DNA of 64,000 bases from Paracoccus haematequi. Its GTDB lineage: Bacteria; Pseudomonadota; Alphaproteobacteria; Rhodobacterales; Rhodobacteraceae. The stretch is from positions 62,001 to 126,000 of the forward strand of contig NZ_UZWE01000036.1 in the NCBI RefSeq assembly GCF_900631945.1, read 5' to 3'. Below are positions 62,689-64,000 of this stretch, in pieces. The notes beneath the pieces were generated by a model. That model searched no databases. It was not told the DNA's origin and saw only the letters and a list, made by a program, of their open reading frames with translations. How positions within the stretch are numbered: position 1 is the first letter of the stretch; every line of letters starts with the position of its first letter. A program made the position numbers and the translations under genes.

Positions 62689-64000
62689 ATGACAAACGAT
62701 ACGATAGCCGCGCCGCTGGCTGCGGCCTTGGCGGCCAAAGGCTATGCCAGCCTGACCTCGGTTCAGCAGGCGGTTCTTGAAAGCGACGCGGCGGGCCGCG
62801 ACATGCTGGTTTCGGCGCAAACCGGATCCGGCAAGACGGTGGCCTTCGGCCTGGCCATCGCACCGCAGCTGTTGGACGGCGACGCGCTGCCCGATGCGGG
62901 CGTGCCCCTGGGCCTGGCGATCGCGCCGACCCGCGAACTGGCGCTGCAAGTCGCCGCCGAACTGGGCTGGCTCTACGAACAGGCGGGCGCGCGCATCGCC
63001 ACCTGCGTGGGTGGCATGGATTACCGCACCGAACGCCGCGCCCTTGACCGGGGCGCCCATATCGTCGTCGGCACGCCGGGCCGGTTGCGCGACCATATCG
63101 AACGCGGATCGCTGGATCTGACCGGCCTGCGCGTCGCCGTCCTGGACGAGGCGGACGAGATGCTGGACCTGGGCTTCCGCGAGGATCTGGAATTCATTCT
63201 GCAATCCGCGCCCGAACAGCGCCGCACGCTGATGTTCTCGGCCACCGTGCCGCCGGCCATCGAACAGATGGCCCGGACCTTCCAGGACGACGCGCTGCGG
63301 ATCATGGCCCAGGGCGAATCGCGCCAGCATGTCGACATCGAATACCGCGCCTTCAACGTCGCCGCCCGCGACCGCGAACCCGCGATCTTCAACCTTCTGC
63401 GCCTGCACGAGGCGCGGACCGCGATCATCTTCTGCAAGACGCGGGCCAACGTGAACCACCTGCTGGCCCGGATGGCCAATCGCGGCTTCAAGGCGGTGGC
63501 GCTGTCGGGCGAACTCAGCCAGCAGGAACGCACCCACGCCCTGCAAGCCCTGCGCGACGGCCGGGCGCAGGTCTGTGTCGCGACCGACGTGGCGGCGCGC
63601 GGCATCGACCTGCCGGGGCTGGAACTGGTGATCCATGCCGATCTGCCGACCAATTCCGAAACGCTGCTGCATCGCTCGGGCCGCACCGGGCGGGCGGGGG
63701 CCAAGGGTGTCTCGGCCCTGATCGTCATGCCGTCCGAGGTGCGCAAGGCGCAGATGCTGCTGAAGCGCGCGCGGGTCGAGGCCGAATGGGGTCCGGCGCC
63801 CTCGGCCGACGAGGTTCGGGCGCAGGACGACACGCGGATGCTGGATCATCCCGCGCTGAAGGAGGGCGATGACGACGACGGCGCGATGGCGCGGATGCTG
63901 CTGGACCGCTTCGGGCCTGAAAGGCTGGCCCAGGCCTTCATCAGCCTGTGGCGCGAAGGCCGCCCCGCGCCCGAGGAACTGACGGTCCTGCAGGACCGCG
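62689..64000 (+). CDS. DEAD-box RNA helicase, DeaD/CsdA-like (partial)
   Basis: The gene runs off the window end after 437 codons. Motifs: I SAQTGSGKT, Ia APTRELALQ, Ib VGTPGRLRD, II VLDEADEMLDLGF, III FSATVP, V TDVAARGIDLPGLE and VI HRSGRTGRAGAKG. The extended region after the core (RARVEAEWGPAPSADEVRAQ) suits DeaD/CsdA or a DbpA-like type with an RNA-binding tail that is cut off here. The ATG at 62689 has no clear ribosome site; a minimal reading frame ATG-ACA-TGA (62684-62692) overlaps it. A GGGTG/CACCC hairpin lies about 25 bases upstream. It is the second DEAD-box gene in the window. Confidence 0.92.
   Translation, partial: MTNDTIAAPLAAALAAKGYASLTSVQQAVLESDAAGRDMLVSAQTGSGKTVAFGLAIAPQLLDGDALPDAGVPLGLAIAPTRELALQVAAELGWLYEQAGARIATCVGGMDYRTERRALDRGAHIVVGTPGRLRDHIERGSLDLTGLRVAVLDEADEMLDLGFREDLEFILQSAPEQRRTLMFSATVPPAIEQMARTFQDDALRIMAQGESRQHVDIEYRAFNVAARDREPAIFNLLRLHEARTAIIFCKTRANVNHLLARMANRGFKAVALSGELSQQERTHALQALRDGRAQVCVATDVAARGIDLPGLELVIHADLPTNSETLLHRSGRTGRAGAKGVSALIVMPSEVRKAQMLLKRARVEAEWGPAPSADEVRAQDDTRMLDHPALKEGDDDDGAMARMLLDRFGPERLAQAFISLWREGRPAPEELTVLQDR

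Overview
The window is high-GC alphaproteobacterial chromosome, most likely Rhodobacterales and close to Paracoccus. The pha locus (phaZ divergent from phaC-phaP-phaR), a trgA-trgB-cysK run, LpxI instead of LpxH, a GapR-type DUF2312 protein and a VPL-type C-terminal sorting signal all fit that group. This is inference from gene content and order. No rRNA, CRISPR array, replication origin or intact insertion sequence was seen. Two tRNA genes, both for serine, are present.

Layout. 1-5.98 kb: a truncated Bcr/CflA-type MFS gene, a FrnE/DsbA-like oxidoreductase, a cold-shock protein, thrS, two overlapping alpha/beta hydrolases and a flavin-nucleotide-binding stress protein. 6.0-11.0 kb: polyhydroxyalkanoate storage (phaZ, phaC, phaP, phaR) with two palindromic PhaR-type operators, one inside the phaP promoter. 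11.0-11.9 kb: two tRNA-Ser genes (GGA and CGA) enclosing an AT-rich, decayed mobile-element remnant that holds an integrase N-terminus and a resolvase C-terminus. 12-17.4 kb: trgA, trgB, cysK and a large MscS channel. 17.4-24.4 kb: an AI-2E-type permease, gyrA, dsbB, a zinc metalloprotease, small membrane ORFs, a COQ10-like protein and a secreted-protein gene broken by an amber codon. 24.4-32.9 kb: ahcY-metK, a TetR regulator, typA, a glycine-rich coiled-coil membrane protein, a hydroxypyruvate-isomerase-like protein and DUF1285. 33.0-39.8 kb: a four-gene MoxR ATPase cassette (MoxR, DUF58, DUF4159, amidotransferase-like), probably for folding or assembly in the cell envelope.

39.8-43.1 kb: fabZ-lpxA-lpxI-lpxB, the lipid A entry pathway, with a Rhodobacterales-type palindromic repeat between lpxI and lpxB. 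43.1-44.2 kb: a RidA-family protein and a TauE/SafE exporter. 44.5-51.3 kb: a polyamine-type ABC importer with one ATPase, three tandem paralogous binding proteins and two permeases. Each binding-protein gene is followed by a GC-rich hairpin without a U-tract. 51.4-56.8 kb: a tightly overlapping six-gene unit on the minus strand (D,D-carboxypeptidase, tmk, holB, tatD, MBL hydrolase, AEC transporter). 56.9-64 kb: tdk, a second Bcr/CflA MFS pump, an RhlE-like helicase with a structured leader, a short RTX protein, dtd with a small membrane protein, gapR and a second DEAD-box helicase cut by the window end.

Nothing here amounts to a clearly new defence or biosynthetic system. The best leads are the tRNA-Ser island remnant, the triplicated binding-protein importer with its intercistronic hairpins, the dispersed palindrome family used as both a stop codon and a terminator tail, the PhaR operator architecture and the amber-interrupted secreted protein.
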